Source of the DNA: Streptomyces lavendofoliae
Lineage (GTDB): Bacteria; Actinomycetota; Actinomycetes; Streptomycetales; Streptomycetaceae
Length of the DNA: 64,000 nucleotides
Assembly: GCF_014649735.1 (NCBI RefSeq)
Contig: NZ_BMTP01000009.1
Location: 1-64,000, forward strand
Direction of reading: 5' to 3'
Of the stretch, positions 36,256-43,479 are shown in pieces; the first letter of the stretch is position 1; every line of letters starts with the position of its first letter. Below the pieces are notes generated by a model, which ran no database searches, was not told the origin of the DNA, and saw only the letters and a list, made by a program, of their open reading frames with translations. The position numbers and the translations under genes are program-made.

Positions 36256-36846
36256 TCAGCGCCCGGCCGGAGGGCGGCCGAAGAGCATGCCGCCGAGCAA
36301 CTCGGCGAAGCCGGTGCGCAGTTCCTCCCGGCTCGGTGCGGCGGAGTGGAACGGCCCCACCGCGCAGGAGAACATCACCCCCTCGCACCAGGCGATCAGG
36401 GACAGCGTGTGCGCTTCGGGCCGGGCCGAGCCCGCCGCGCGCATCAGCGCCGTCAGCGGCTCCCTGAACCGGCGGCCGGTCTCGTCGTAGAACGCGCGCA
36501 GCTCCGGGCGGCGGGTGGCCTCCAGGGCCAGCTCGTAGCGGGCGACGAGCAGCTCGCGATGGCCGGTCAGGTAGCGGTGCAGGGCCAGGGACACGGCGTC
36601 CAGTAGTCCGTCCGGGTCGGCGTCCGGGTCCGGCAGCTCCTCGACGTTCAGGACCTGCGCCTCCCGGTCGGCGAGCCGGCGGACCGCCGTCTCCAGGAGG
36701 GCCTGCCGTGTGCGCGCGCTGTTGGACGTCGACCCCTGGGGGAGTCCGGCGGCCTCGTCCACCGCGCGGTGGGTCAGCCCGCGCATGCCCCGCTCGGCGA
36801 GCAGGGCCAGGGCGGTGTCGGCGATCAGGTCGGCACGTGCGGTCAT
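36256..36846 (-). CDS. TetR family transcriptional regulator
   Basis: 196 residues. The helix-turn-helix is at residues 5-50 (LIADTALALLAERGMRGLTH, RAVDEAAGLPQGSTSN), and the C-terminal ligand-binding helices contain HRELLVARYELALEATRRPE and LSLIAWCEGVMFSCAVGPFH. It is divergent from a FAD-dependent monooxygenase across 83 nt that hold two copies of ACTAC-N4-GTAGT, so it almost certainly represses that gene and itself. The inducer is probably an aromatic or polyketide-like compound oxidised by the enzyme, by analogy. Confidence 0.92.
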   Translation of the reverse strand: MTARADLIADTALALLAERGMRGLTHRAVDEAAGLPQGSTSNSARTRQALLETAVRRLADREAQVLNVEELPDPDADPDGLLDAVSLALHRYLTGHRELLVARYELALEATRRPELRAFYDETGRRFREPLTALMRAAGSARPEAHTLSLIAWCEGVMFSCAVGPFHSAAPSREELRTGFAELLGGMLFGRPPAGR

Positions 36847-36866
36847 ACGGACAACCTACCGCCCGC

Positions 36867-36908
36867 ACTACATCCGTAGTACGGTAAGGAGGTCACTACA
36901 GCTGTAGT
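36867..36908. promoter_or_regulatory. Paired TetR operators ACTAC-N4-GTAGT
   Basis: Two dyads, at 36867-36880 and 36895-36908, share the arms ACTAC and GTAGT; the second is a perfect 14-bp palindrome. Their centres are 28 bp apart, between the divergent TetR and monooxygenase starts, suited to cooperative binding of two dimers. Confidence 0.8.
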
Positions 36909-36929
36909 AAACGGCCTCCCGGAGGAGCC

Positions 36930-38165
36930 ATGGACAACCGGACCACCACGCCCCACGCCGTCGTCATCGGCAGCGGGATCGGTGGCCTCACCGCCGCCGT
37001 CGCCCTGCACGCCCGTGGCTGGCGCGTCACCGTCCTGGAGCGCGCCGCGTCGCTCCAGCCGGTCGGCGCCGGCATCGGCCTGGCGCCCAACGCGCTGCGC
37101 GCCCTCGACGTCATCGGCGCCGGCGACGACATCCGCGCCCTCGCGACCTGGCAGGGCGACGGCGGCATGCGCGCCCCCGACGGCCGCTGGCTCGCCCGGA
37201 CGAGCGCGCGGGCGGCCACCGAACGGTTCGGCGACCTGCTGGTCCCCGTCCACCGGGCCACGCTCATCGACATCCTCGCCTCCCGCCTGCCGGACGGAAC
37301 CGTCCGCACCGGCACCCCCGGCACGCTCACCGACCCGGGGGCCGCCGCCGGGGGCCGCCGCGCCGTGGTCACCACCCCGGACGGCGACCTGCCGGCCGAC
37401 CTCGTCATCGGCGCCGACGGCATCAACTCCGCCGTCCGCCCCGTACTGTTCCCCGGCCACCCCGAGCCGTCGTACGCGGGCCTCACCACCTGGCGCGTCG
37501 TCGTGCCCGCCCCCGACCGGCCCTTCGCCCCCCACGAGACCTGGGGCCGCGGAGCACTCTGGGGCACCCAGCCGCTCAAGGACGGCCGCGTCTACGCCTA
37601 CGCGGCGGCCGTCGCCCCCGCGGGCACACGCGCCCCCGACGACGAACGCGCCGAACTGCGGCGCCGCTTCGCCGACTGGCACGACCCGATCCCCGCCCTC
37701 ATCGACGCCGCCGCCCCCGGCCAGGTCCTCCGGCACGACGTCCGCCACCTCACCACCCCGCTGCCCGCCTTCCACCGGGGCCGGACCCTGCTGCTCGGCG
37801 ACGCCGCCCACCCCATGGCCCCCATGCTCGGACAGGGCGGCAACCAGGCCATCGAGGACGGCGTCGTGCTCGCCCACCACCTGCCGCCCCACGGCGACCC
37901 CGGCGCCGGACTCGCCGCGTACTCGGCCGCCCGCGTACCGCGCACCACCGGCGTCGTCCGCGCGTCCGCCCGCGTCGCCCGGCTGCTGACGTTCACCAGC
38001 GCCCCCGCCGTCGCCGTGCGGGAGACCCTGATGTCCCTCTCGCGCTTCGGCCCCGGCCTCGCGCTGCGCGCCTTCGACGGGATCGCCGACTGGCGACCGC
38101 CCCAGCGCACGTATTCTGACCGGGCGCAGGGCCCCGGGGACGGGCACGAGCACGCACGGCGATAG
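36930..38165 (+). CDS. FAD-dependent monooxygenase (PHBH-like aromatic hydroxylase family)
   Basis: 411 residues. GSGIGGLTAAVALHARGWRV binds the ADP of FAD, LVIGADGINSAVR is the DG motif and LLLGDAAHPMAPMLGQGGNQ the GD motif for the riboflavin part. Together these define class A flavoprotein hydroxylases. ATG 36930 has GGAGG upstream. It is controlled by the divergent TetR gene. The oxidoreductase gene that follows starts 10 nt downstream and may be in the same operon. The substrate is unknown; resistance or degradation of an aromatic compound is likely. Confidence 0.9.
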   Translation: MDNRTTTPHAVVIGSGIGGLTAAVALHARGWRVTVLERAASLQPVGAGIGLAPNALRALDVIGAGDDIRALATWQGDGGMRAPDGRWLARTSARAATERFGDLLVPVHRATLIDILASRLPDGTVRTGTPGTLTDPGAAAGGRRAVVTTPDGDLPADLVIGADGINSAVRPVLFPGHPEPSYAGLTTWRVVVPAPDRPFAPHETWGRGALWGTQPLKDGRVYAYAAAVAPAGTRAPDDERAELRRRFADWHDPIPALIDAAAPGQVLRHDVRHLTTPLPAFHRGRTLLLGDAAHPMAPMLGQGGNQAIEDGVVLAHHLPPHGDPGAGLAAYSAARVPRTTGVVRASARVARLLTFTSAPAVAVRETLMSLSRFGPGLALRAFDGIADWRPPQRTYSDRAQGPGDGHEHARR

Positions 38166-38175
38166 GGAGACCACT

Positions 38176-39084
38176 GTGAAGATCGGCTGCATCGGACTCG
38201 GCGACATCGCGCGGAAGGCCTACCTGCCGGTGCTCACCACCGTCCCGGGAGCCGAACTGCACCTCCAGACCCGTACCCCGGCCACCCTCTCCCGGGTCGC
38301 CGGGACCTACCACGTGCCCGCCGGCCGGTGCCACACCGACCTGGACTCGCTGCTGGCGGCCGGGCTCGACGCGGCGTTCGTGCACGCCCCGACGTCCGCG
38401 CACGCCGAGATCGTCAGCCGGCTGCTCGAAGCCGGCGTGCCGACGTACGTGGACAAGCCCCTGGCGTACGAACTCGCCGACTCCCGCCGCCTGGTGGAGC
38501 TCGCCGAGCGGCGCGGCGTCAGCCTCGCCGTCGGGTTCAACCGCCGCCTCGCACCCGGCTACGCGCAGTGCCTGGACCACCCGCGCGAGCTGATCCTCAT
38601 GCAGAAGAACCGGGTCGGGCTGCCCGAGGACCCGCGCACCCTGGTCCTGGACGACTTCATCCACGTCGTCGACACCCTGCGCTTCCTGCTGCCCGGACAG
38701 GTCGAGCACACCGGCGTCCGGGCCCGGATCCGCGACGGCCTGCTGCACCACGTCGTGCTCCAGCTGTCCGGCGACGGCTTCACCGCCATCGGCATGATGA
38801 ACCGGATGAACGGCTCCACCGAGGAGATCCTCGAAGTGTCAGGGCAGGACACCAAGCGCCAGGTCGTCAACCTCGCCGACGTCATCGACCACAAGGGGCA
38901 GCCCACCGTCCGCCGGCGCGGCGACTGGGTGCCGGTCGCCCGCCAGCGCGGGATCGAGCAGGCCGTGCACGCCTTCCTCGACGCCGTACGGGCCGGGCAC
39001 AGGCTCAGCGCCCGGGACGCACTCGCGACCCATGAGCTGTGCGAGCGGGTGGTACGGGAGTGCCTGGAGCAGTCCGCCGCCTGA
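38176..39084 (+). CDS. Gfo/Idh/MocA family oxidoreductase
   Basis: A 302-residue NAD(P)-dependent dehydrogenase. The Rossmann N-terminus (IGCIGLGDIARKAYLPVLTT), the catalytic-lysine motif VDKPLAYELADSRRLVEL and FNRRLAPGY are typical of the family. GTG 38176 has GGGAGA 6 nt upstream and is 10 nt from the monooxygenase stop, so cotranscription is likely. The 3' end overlaps the convergent lnt gene by 80 nt. Substrates are usually sugars or sugar derivatives, but nothing here specifies one. Confidence 0.9.
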   Translation: MKIGCIGLGDIARKAYLPVLTTVPGAELHLQTRTPATLSRVAGTYHVPAGRCHTDLDSLLAAGLDAAFVHAPTSAHAEIVSRLLEAGVPTYVDKPLAYELADSRRLVELAERRGVSLAVGFNRRLAPGYAQCLDHPRELILMQKNRVGLPEDPRTLVLDDFIHVVDTLRFLLPGQVEHTGVRARIRDGLLHHVVLQLSGDGFTAIGMMNRMNGSTEEILEVSGQDTKRQVVNLADVIDHKGQPTVRRRGDWVPVARQRGIEQAVHAFLDAVRAGHRLSARDALATHELCERVVRECLEQSAA

Positions 39085-40681
39085 GCCACCGGCCGCCCGC
39101 CGAGGCGCCCAGCGCCGCCAGCACCGCCAGCGCCCCGTACACCGCCCAGTCGCCGAACCGGACGTAAGGGGTCGTCGTCGCGCCGGCCAGCGGAACCTCG
39201 TACACCGCGGCCGCGCCGAGCTCCGTACCGAGCGGGGCGCCGACGCGGCCGCCGTCCGGCCCGTACACCGCGCTCACCCCGGTCAGCGTCGCGTGCACCA
39301 TCGGCCTTCCCGTCTCGGCGGCCCGCAGCGCCGCCAGCGAGGCGTGCTGCCCGGGCGCCCAGCTGTCCTGGAACGTCGACGTCGCCGACTGCGCCACCAG
39401 CACCCGCGCGCCCTCACGGACCAGGTGACGGCTCATGTCGGGGAACGCCGTCTCGAAGCAGACCAGCGGGCCCAGCCGCAGCCCGCGCTCCCCGGCCGTC
39501 ATCACCACCGGCCGGTCACCGCGCCGGCGGTCCTCGGCCGCCGCCTTGCCGACCGACGTGGCCCAGCCCAGCACGGAACGGAACGGGACGTACTCTCCGA
39601 ACGGCACCAGCCGCATCTTGTCGTACCGTTCGCCCGTGGTGCCTTCGGGGCCCACCAGGACGCTGCTCTTGTAGATGCCCGGCCGGTCGGCGCGGCGCGC
39701 GTCCACGTTGACCAGCACCTCCGCGCCGACCAGCCGCGACAGAGCCGAAAGCCGTTCGGCGTACTCGGGCCGAGCCGTCAGGTCCGAACCGACGCTGCTC
39801 TCGCCCCACACCACCAGGTCCACGTCACCCCGGCCGGCCAGCTCCCGCGTCAGCTCCTCGCCCCGGGCGAACCGCCGTTCCGCCCCGCCCGCCCCGTCGA
39901 TGACGCCCGGCTGCACGACGGCGACCCGGACGTGCCCGGCCGTTTGGGGGGCCGGCGACCACCACCCGGCCGCCGCGACGGCGACCGCGCACGCGGTGAG
40001 TCCCCCCGCCGCCGTCAGCCGCAGGGCGCGCACCGACACCAGCAGGGCCACCGCCGTGTTGACCGCCACCACGAGCAGCGTCACCAGCCACACGCCGCCC
40101 AGTGACGCCACCCGCAGGGCGGCCGGCACCTGCCACTGACTGGCCCCCAGCAGCCCCCACGGTCCGCCCAGGCCCTCCCAGGACCGGACCAGTTCGACCA
40201 CCAGCCAGCCCGACGGCACGACGGCGAGCGCCGCCGAGGCACGCGCGCGTGACGGCGCCCCGGCCAGCATCAGCCGCACCAGCGCACCCCACGGCGCCCA
40301 CAACAGCCCGAGCAGCGCGGCGAGGAGCAGGATGAACACGTGCAGGCTCGGCATCAGCCAGTGGTGGACGGCCAGCATGAACCCGGTACCGCCCAGCCAG
40401 CCGTCCAGCGCCGCCCGGCGTCCGGTGGGGGCCGTGCGGACCAGCAGCATCCAGGGCACCAGCGCCACGTACGCCCACCACCACAGGGACGGCGCGGGGA
40501 AGGCGAGCGCGGGCAGGGCTCCCGCCGCCACGGCGGCCCCGCCCCGCCACCAGGGCGACTCCGGCCGCCACCAGGGCGACGCCGACCGCGCTGCCGCCGG
40601 CCGTCGTTCCTCGTCGGCGCGCCGGCCGACCACGTTCCCCTTGCGCCCCCCGTCGCCCCGCCGGGCGACCGCGTTCCGCAT
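39005..40681 (-). CDS. lnt: Apolipoprotein N-acyltransferase
   Basis: A 558-residue membrane enzyme that adds the third acyl chain to lipoproteins. The N-terminal half has about six to eight membrane helices (ALPALAFPAPSLWWWAYVAL, VWLVTLLVVAVNTAVALLVS). A nitrilase domain follows with the triad Glu in VVWGESSVGSD, Lys in YDKMRLVPFGEYVP and Cys in GPLVCFETAFPD. A basic cytoplasmic tail of 35 residues precedes the first helix. GAGGAGG is 6 nt before ATG 40681. Streptomyces often have two Lnt homologues; this is one. It overlaps the 3' end of the oxidoreductase gene. Confidence 0.93.
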   Translation of the reverse strand: MRNAVARRGDGGRKGNVVGRRADEERRPAAARSASPWWRPESPWWRGGAAVAAGALPALAFPAPSLWWWAYVALVPWMLLVRTAPTGRRAALDGWLGGTGFMLAVHHWLMPSLHVFILLLAALLGLLWAPWGALVRLMLAGAPSRARASAALAVVPSGWLVVELVRSWEGLGGPWGLLGASQWQVPAALRVASLGGVWLVTLLVVAVNTAVALLVSVRALRLTAAGGLTACAVAVAAAGWWSPAPQTAGHVRVAVVQPGVIDGAGGAERRFARGEELTRELAGRGDVDLVVWGESSVGSDLTARPEYAERLSALSRLVGAEVLVNVDARRADRPGIYKSSVLVGPEGTTGERYDKMRLVPFGEYVPFRSVLGWATSVGKAAAEDRRRGDRPVVMTAGERGLRLGPLVCFETAFPDMSRHLVREGARVLVAQSATSTFQDSWAPGQHASLAALRAAETGRPMVHATLTGVSAVYGPDGGRVGAPLGTELGAAAVYEVPLAGATTTPYVRFGDWAVYGALAVLAALGASAGGRWLRRRTAPGTPVPPARTAHGSRVRPGR

Positions 40682-40850
40682 TCCGCGCCTCCTCGCGCAG
40701 TGGGCTCCGCTGACGCCTCCAGTGTGCGGGAACCGCTCATTCCGCCGACAGTACGCCCCGGTCGCGCCGCCTGGGGGCCCGGCGGGGACCGGGTGCCGGT
40801 GCGCCGGGCGGCATTGCGCCCGGGGCCGCGACCGGGGCCGCCCCGGTGCG

Positions 40851-41066
40851 TCAGGCGGCCTCCCAGTGGTGGGCCCGGCCGCCGCGCCATTCCACGAGGC
40901 GGGGGTCGTCCAGCGACACGTCCGCCTCGTCCAGCCCGGCGCGCCTCAAGAACTCCAGGAGGTCCGCGTCGTTGTGCGCGAGCCCCGCGATCCGTCCGCG
41001 AATCGTGACGCGCCGCCCGCCGCCGGGGGAGGGGCGGTGCACGACGACGGGTGTCTGGCCGGCCAT
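40851..41066 (-). CDS. Small hypothetical protein (71 aa)
   Basis: An unrecognised 71-residue protein: MAGQTPVVVHRPSPGGGRRV at the start, then a short alpha/beta region (IRGRIAGLAHNDADLLEFLR, LDEADVSLDDPRLVEWRGG) ending in AHHWEAA. The frame remains open to 41174; ATG 41066 is preferred since the upstream part is Pro/Ala-rich. Third positions are G+C-rich as in real genes. The function is unknown; it may be cotranscribed with lnt (169 nt downstream). Confidence 0.65.
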   Translation of the reverse strand: MAGQTPVVVHRPSPGGGRRVTIRGRIAGLAHNDADLLEFLRRAGLDEADVSLDDPRLVEWRGGRAHHWEAA

Positions 41067-41150
41067 GGGACCAGGGTGCGCCGCGCGGCGGGTGATCGCA
41101 GCACGAGCGGCCACCGGCCCGGGGGGCGGCGGGGGGACGGCGACGAGCCG

Positions 41151-41169
41151 GTTCACACGGGGTGTGAAC
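41151..41169. promoter_or_regulatory. Palindrome GTTCACAC-N3-GTGTGAAC
   Basis: Two perfect 8-nt arms around GGG, 85 nt before the 71-residue gene on the minus strand. The form is that of a dimeric repressor site; the regulator is not evident in the window. Confidence 0.5.
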
Positions 41170-41390
41170 GCCATGCGTGCGTATGTGTGCCGTGCGCCCT
41201 CGCGCCGGACCCCGTCGTGCGGGAGGCTCGCAGCGCGTACCCGGGACGGAGGACCCGGGCATCGGGCCGCCGGTCACCCCCCTGCCGGCGGCCCCCGCGC
41301 GTGTCCGCGAGCCCCGGCCGTCGGGCTGCCGGCGACCGCCGGATGCGGTCCGGCAGGGTGCGGGCGGCCTCGTCGAGGTCAACGTCGGCC

Positions 41391-41442
41391 GGAGCCCGGA
41401 GGCGGAGCCCGGAAGCGGAGCCCGGAGGCGGAGCCCGGAAGC
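41391..41442. repeat. 13-bp tandem repeat, four copies
   Basis: Four consecutive 13-bp units GGAGCCCGGARGC alternate between G and A at the eleventh base, in noncoding DNA just downstream of the 59-aa gene. Confidence 0.8.
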
Positions 41443-41467
41443 GCAGGCGCCCGGGGGTCGCCGAGGG

Positions 41468-41647
41468 TTACGCGGCCTCGGTGACGTCCCCCTGCGGCGA
41501 CGAGCGGGCGTACTGGAGCACCAGGGCGCTGTAGATCCGCTGCTCGTCCGGCGACAGCTGCCCGCCCGAGCGCACCCACAACTCGCGGATCGCCGCGTTC
41601 AGGGCTTCGGCGTCCGGGGTGGGCAGGTCGTCGGGGGATCGGGTCAT
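41468..41647 (-). CDS. Small protein (59 aa), unrecognised
   Basis: A 59-residue reading frame: MTRSPDDLPTPDAEALNAAI, then RELWVRSGGQLSPDEQRIYS and ALVLQYARSSPQGDVTEAA, ending in TAA. The residues are well balanced and third positions are almost all G or C, unlike shadow frames. ATG 41647 lies 7 nt downstream of TACGCT on its own strand, the leaderless arrangement seen elsewhere in the window. An amphipathic helical protein is predicted. The function is unknown; it lies between uppP and the 71-residue gene, all on the minus strand. Confidence 0.7.
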   Translation of the reverse strand: MTRSPDDLPTPDAEALNAAIRELWVRSGGQLSPDEQRIYSALVLQYARSSPQGDVTEAA

Positions 41648-41776
41648 GGCACCCAGCGTAGGCAGAGGGCCGGGGGGTCCGGCTACTTCTGGGGGTGCTT
41701 TGTGACCAACCTCCCCCGGGCCGGCCCCTGTGGCCGGTGTCTCGACGCTCCCGGCGGGCCGGGGGTCAGGGGGCGG

Positions 41777-42652
41777 TCAGCCGCCGGACTCGCCGGCGTG
41801 CGGGCTGAGGACACCGAGGCCGACCAGTGCGAACAGCACCAGGCCGAGCAGGATCCGGTAGATCACGAACGGCATGAAGCTCTTGGTCGTGATGAACTTC
41901 ATGAACCACGCGATCACCGCGTACCCGACCCCGAAGGCGACGACCGTCGCGAAGATCGTCGGGCCCCACGACACATGACCGCCCTCGGTCGCGTCCTTGA
42001 GCTCGAACAGGCCGGAGGCCAGCACCGCGGGGATGGCGAGGAGGAACGAGTACCGGGCCGCCGCCTCGCGGGTGTAGCTCATCAGCAGGCCGCCGCTGAT
42101 CGTCGCGCCGGACCGGGAGACGCCGGGGATCAGCGCCATCGCCTGGCACATGCCGAAGATCAGGCCGTCCCTGACGCCGAGGTCCGTCAGGGTCTTCCGC
42201 TCGGGCGCGGCGCGGTGCCGCCCGCCCTCCTCCACCCGGGCCGCCAGCCGGTCGGCGATGCCCAGGACGATGCCCATGACGATCAGGGTCGTGGCGATCA
42301 GGCGCAGGTCGCGGAAGGGGCCCTCGATGTGGTCCTTGAGGGTGACGCCGAGCACGCCGATGGGGATGGAGCCGACGATGACCAGCCAGCCCATCTGGGC
42401 GTCGTGGTCGGCGCGCATCGCGCTGTTCGTCAGCGAGCGGAACCAGGCGGAGACGATGCGCGCGATGTCCTTGCGGAAGTAGATGAGTACGGCCGCCTCC
42501 GTACCGATCTGGGTGATCGCCGTGAAGGCCGCGCCGGGGTCGTGCCAGCCCGCGAAGGCCGCGGTGAGGCGCAGGTGCGCGCTGGATGAAATGGGGAGGA
42601 ACTCCGTCAGCCCCTGGACGAGCCCGAGGATGAGTGATTCGAACCAATTCAT
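41777..42652 (-). CDS. uppP: Undecaprenyl-diphosphate phosphatase
   Basis: A 291-residue polytopic membrane enzyme that recycles the undecaprenyl carrier for peptidoglycan. The active-site motifs LVQGLTEFLPISSSAH and PGVSRSGATISGG are complete. The C-terminus is hydrophobic (IYRILLGLVLFALVGLGVL). ATG 42652 starts the standard family sequence (MNWFESLILGLVQGLTEF). Bacitracin resistance is associated with this family (BacA). Monocistronic; no regulator is evident. Confidence 0.96.
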   Translation of the reverse strand: MNWFESLILGLVQGLTEFLPISSSAHLRLTAAFAGWHDPGAAFTAITQIGTEAAVLIYFRKDIARIVSAWFRSLTNSAMRADHDAQMGWLVIVGSIPIGVLGVTLKDHIEGPFRDLRLIATTLIVMGIVLGIADRLAARVEEGGRHRAAPERKTLTDLGVRDGLIFGMCQAMALIPGVSRSGATISGGLLMSYTREAAARYSFLLAIPAVLASGLFELKDATEGGHVSWGPTIFATVVAFGVGYAVIAWFMKFITTKSFMPFVIYRILLGLVLFALVGLGVLSPHAGESGG

Positions 42653-42792
42653 GGGGCTACGGCCGTCCCGAAGGTGCTCGTGCGGTCAATGGGGGGCGGC
42701 CGCTGATCGACGGCCGGTCGGTGCGCAGCGTACAGCCCCCAGGTGAATGAACCGGTCCCAGGCCCCGGCCGGAGCCGCGTGGGCCGGCCGTC

Positions 42793-43248
42793 TCAGGCCC
42801 CGGCCGGGCCCGCCGTGGTCCAGCCCGGGGCCCGCACGTGGGGGGTCAGGCTGTCGGTGGGCGCCTGTCCGCCGCAGTGGGCGCACACCACGACGGGGCT
42901 GAGCGGGGCGCCGCAGGAGTGTTCGACGACGGTGGGCGGCTCGGCGTTCAGGTACCGGTCGCCCCATGCCATCAGGGTGAGCAGGACGGGGTGGAGGTCG
43001 CGCCCCGCGTCGGTGGGCCGGTACTCGAAGCGGGGCGGGCGCTCGCTGTAGGCGGCCTTCTCCAGGATGCCCGCGTCGACGAGGCGGCGGAGGCGGGCGG
43101 TCAGGACGTCGCGGGGGGCGCCGGTGTTGCGGGCGATGCGGTCGAAGCGGCGTACGCCCAGGAACACCTCGCGCAGCACCAGGAGCGCGTACTTCTCCCC
43201 GACGAGCGCCAGGGTGTCCGCGATCGAACAGGGGCGGGGCTCCTTCAT
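42793..43248 (-). CDS. HxlR family transcriptional regulator with C-terminal zinc-like motif
   Basis: 151 residues. The HxlR winged helix occupies residues 1-105 (CSIADTLALVGEKYALLVLR, APRDVLTARLRRLVDAGILE, FEYRPTDAGRDLHPVLLTLM). A tail with CGAPLSPVVVCAHCGGQ carries Cys-x8-Cys-x2-Cys and could bind zinc. GGAGG is 7 nt before ATG 43248. It is divergent from a thiolase gene across 231 nt with repeated ATTTCC-containing elements and is the probable regulator of that gene. Confidence 0.88.
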   Translation of the reverse strand: MKEPRPCSIADTLALVGEKYALLVLREVFLGVRRFDRIARNTGAPRDVLTARLRRLVDAGILEKAAYSERPPRFEYRPTDAGRDLHPVLLTLMAWGDRYLNAEPPTVVEHSCGAPLSPVVVCAHCGGQAPTDSLTPHVRAPGWTTAGPAGA

Positions 43249-43270
43249 GCGGCGTCCTCCATGCGGTCGG

Positions 43271-43310
43271 TCCAGGTCGTGCCGGGTCGGTCCAGGTCGT
43301 GCCGGGTCGG
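43271..43310. repeat. 20-bp direct repeat (two copies)
   Basis: Two perfect adjacent copies of a 20-bp unit (43271-43290 and 43291-43310) just upstream of the HxlR gene, within the divergent region. They may be regulator sites or simple slippage. Confidence 0.75.
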
Positions 43311-43378
43311 TGCGGGACACCTCGTACGGGTCGGTACGGGACACGCCGTACCGGTCCACACGGGCCGCACACCCAAGA

Positions 43379-43449
43379 GGGTTGGATTTCCCAACCCACT
43401 CGGCTAGGTTACCGGTTCCCAGGTAAGTCCAGATTTCCAACTCACTCGC
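43379..43449. promoter_or_regulatory. Thiolase promoter with HxlR operator candidates
   Basis: TTGGAT (43382-43387), 17 bp and TAGGTT (43405-43410) form a promoter for the thiolase gene. GGGTTGG-N5-CCAACCC (43379-43397) overlaps its -35 box. The segment from 43385 recurs imperfectly at 43431-43449, both holding GATTTCC and AACnCACTCG. These are probable HxlR sites. Confidence 0.6.
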
Positions 43450-43479
43450 CCACTCCCGCGCGAAAGAGGAGCCGTACCC

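Larger units (their letters stand above)
41067..41467. other. 400-nt region with a palindrome and tandem repeats
   Basis: No convincing gene. It contains a 19-bp palindrome (41151-41169) and a 13-bp tandem repeat (41391-41442). Frames crossing it lack starts and codon bias. Confidence 0.5.

Noticed and set aside
36930..38165. Monooxygenase as part of a secondary-metabolite cluster
   Set aside because: No polyketide, peptide synthetase or other pathway genes are nearby; a local TetR-controlled unit explains it better.
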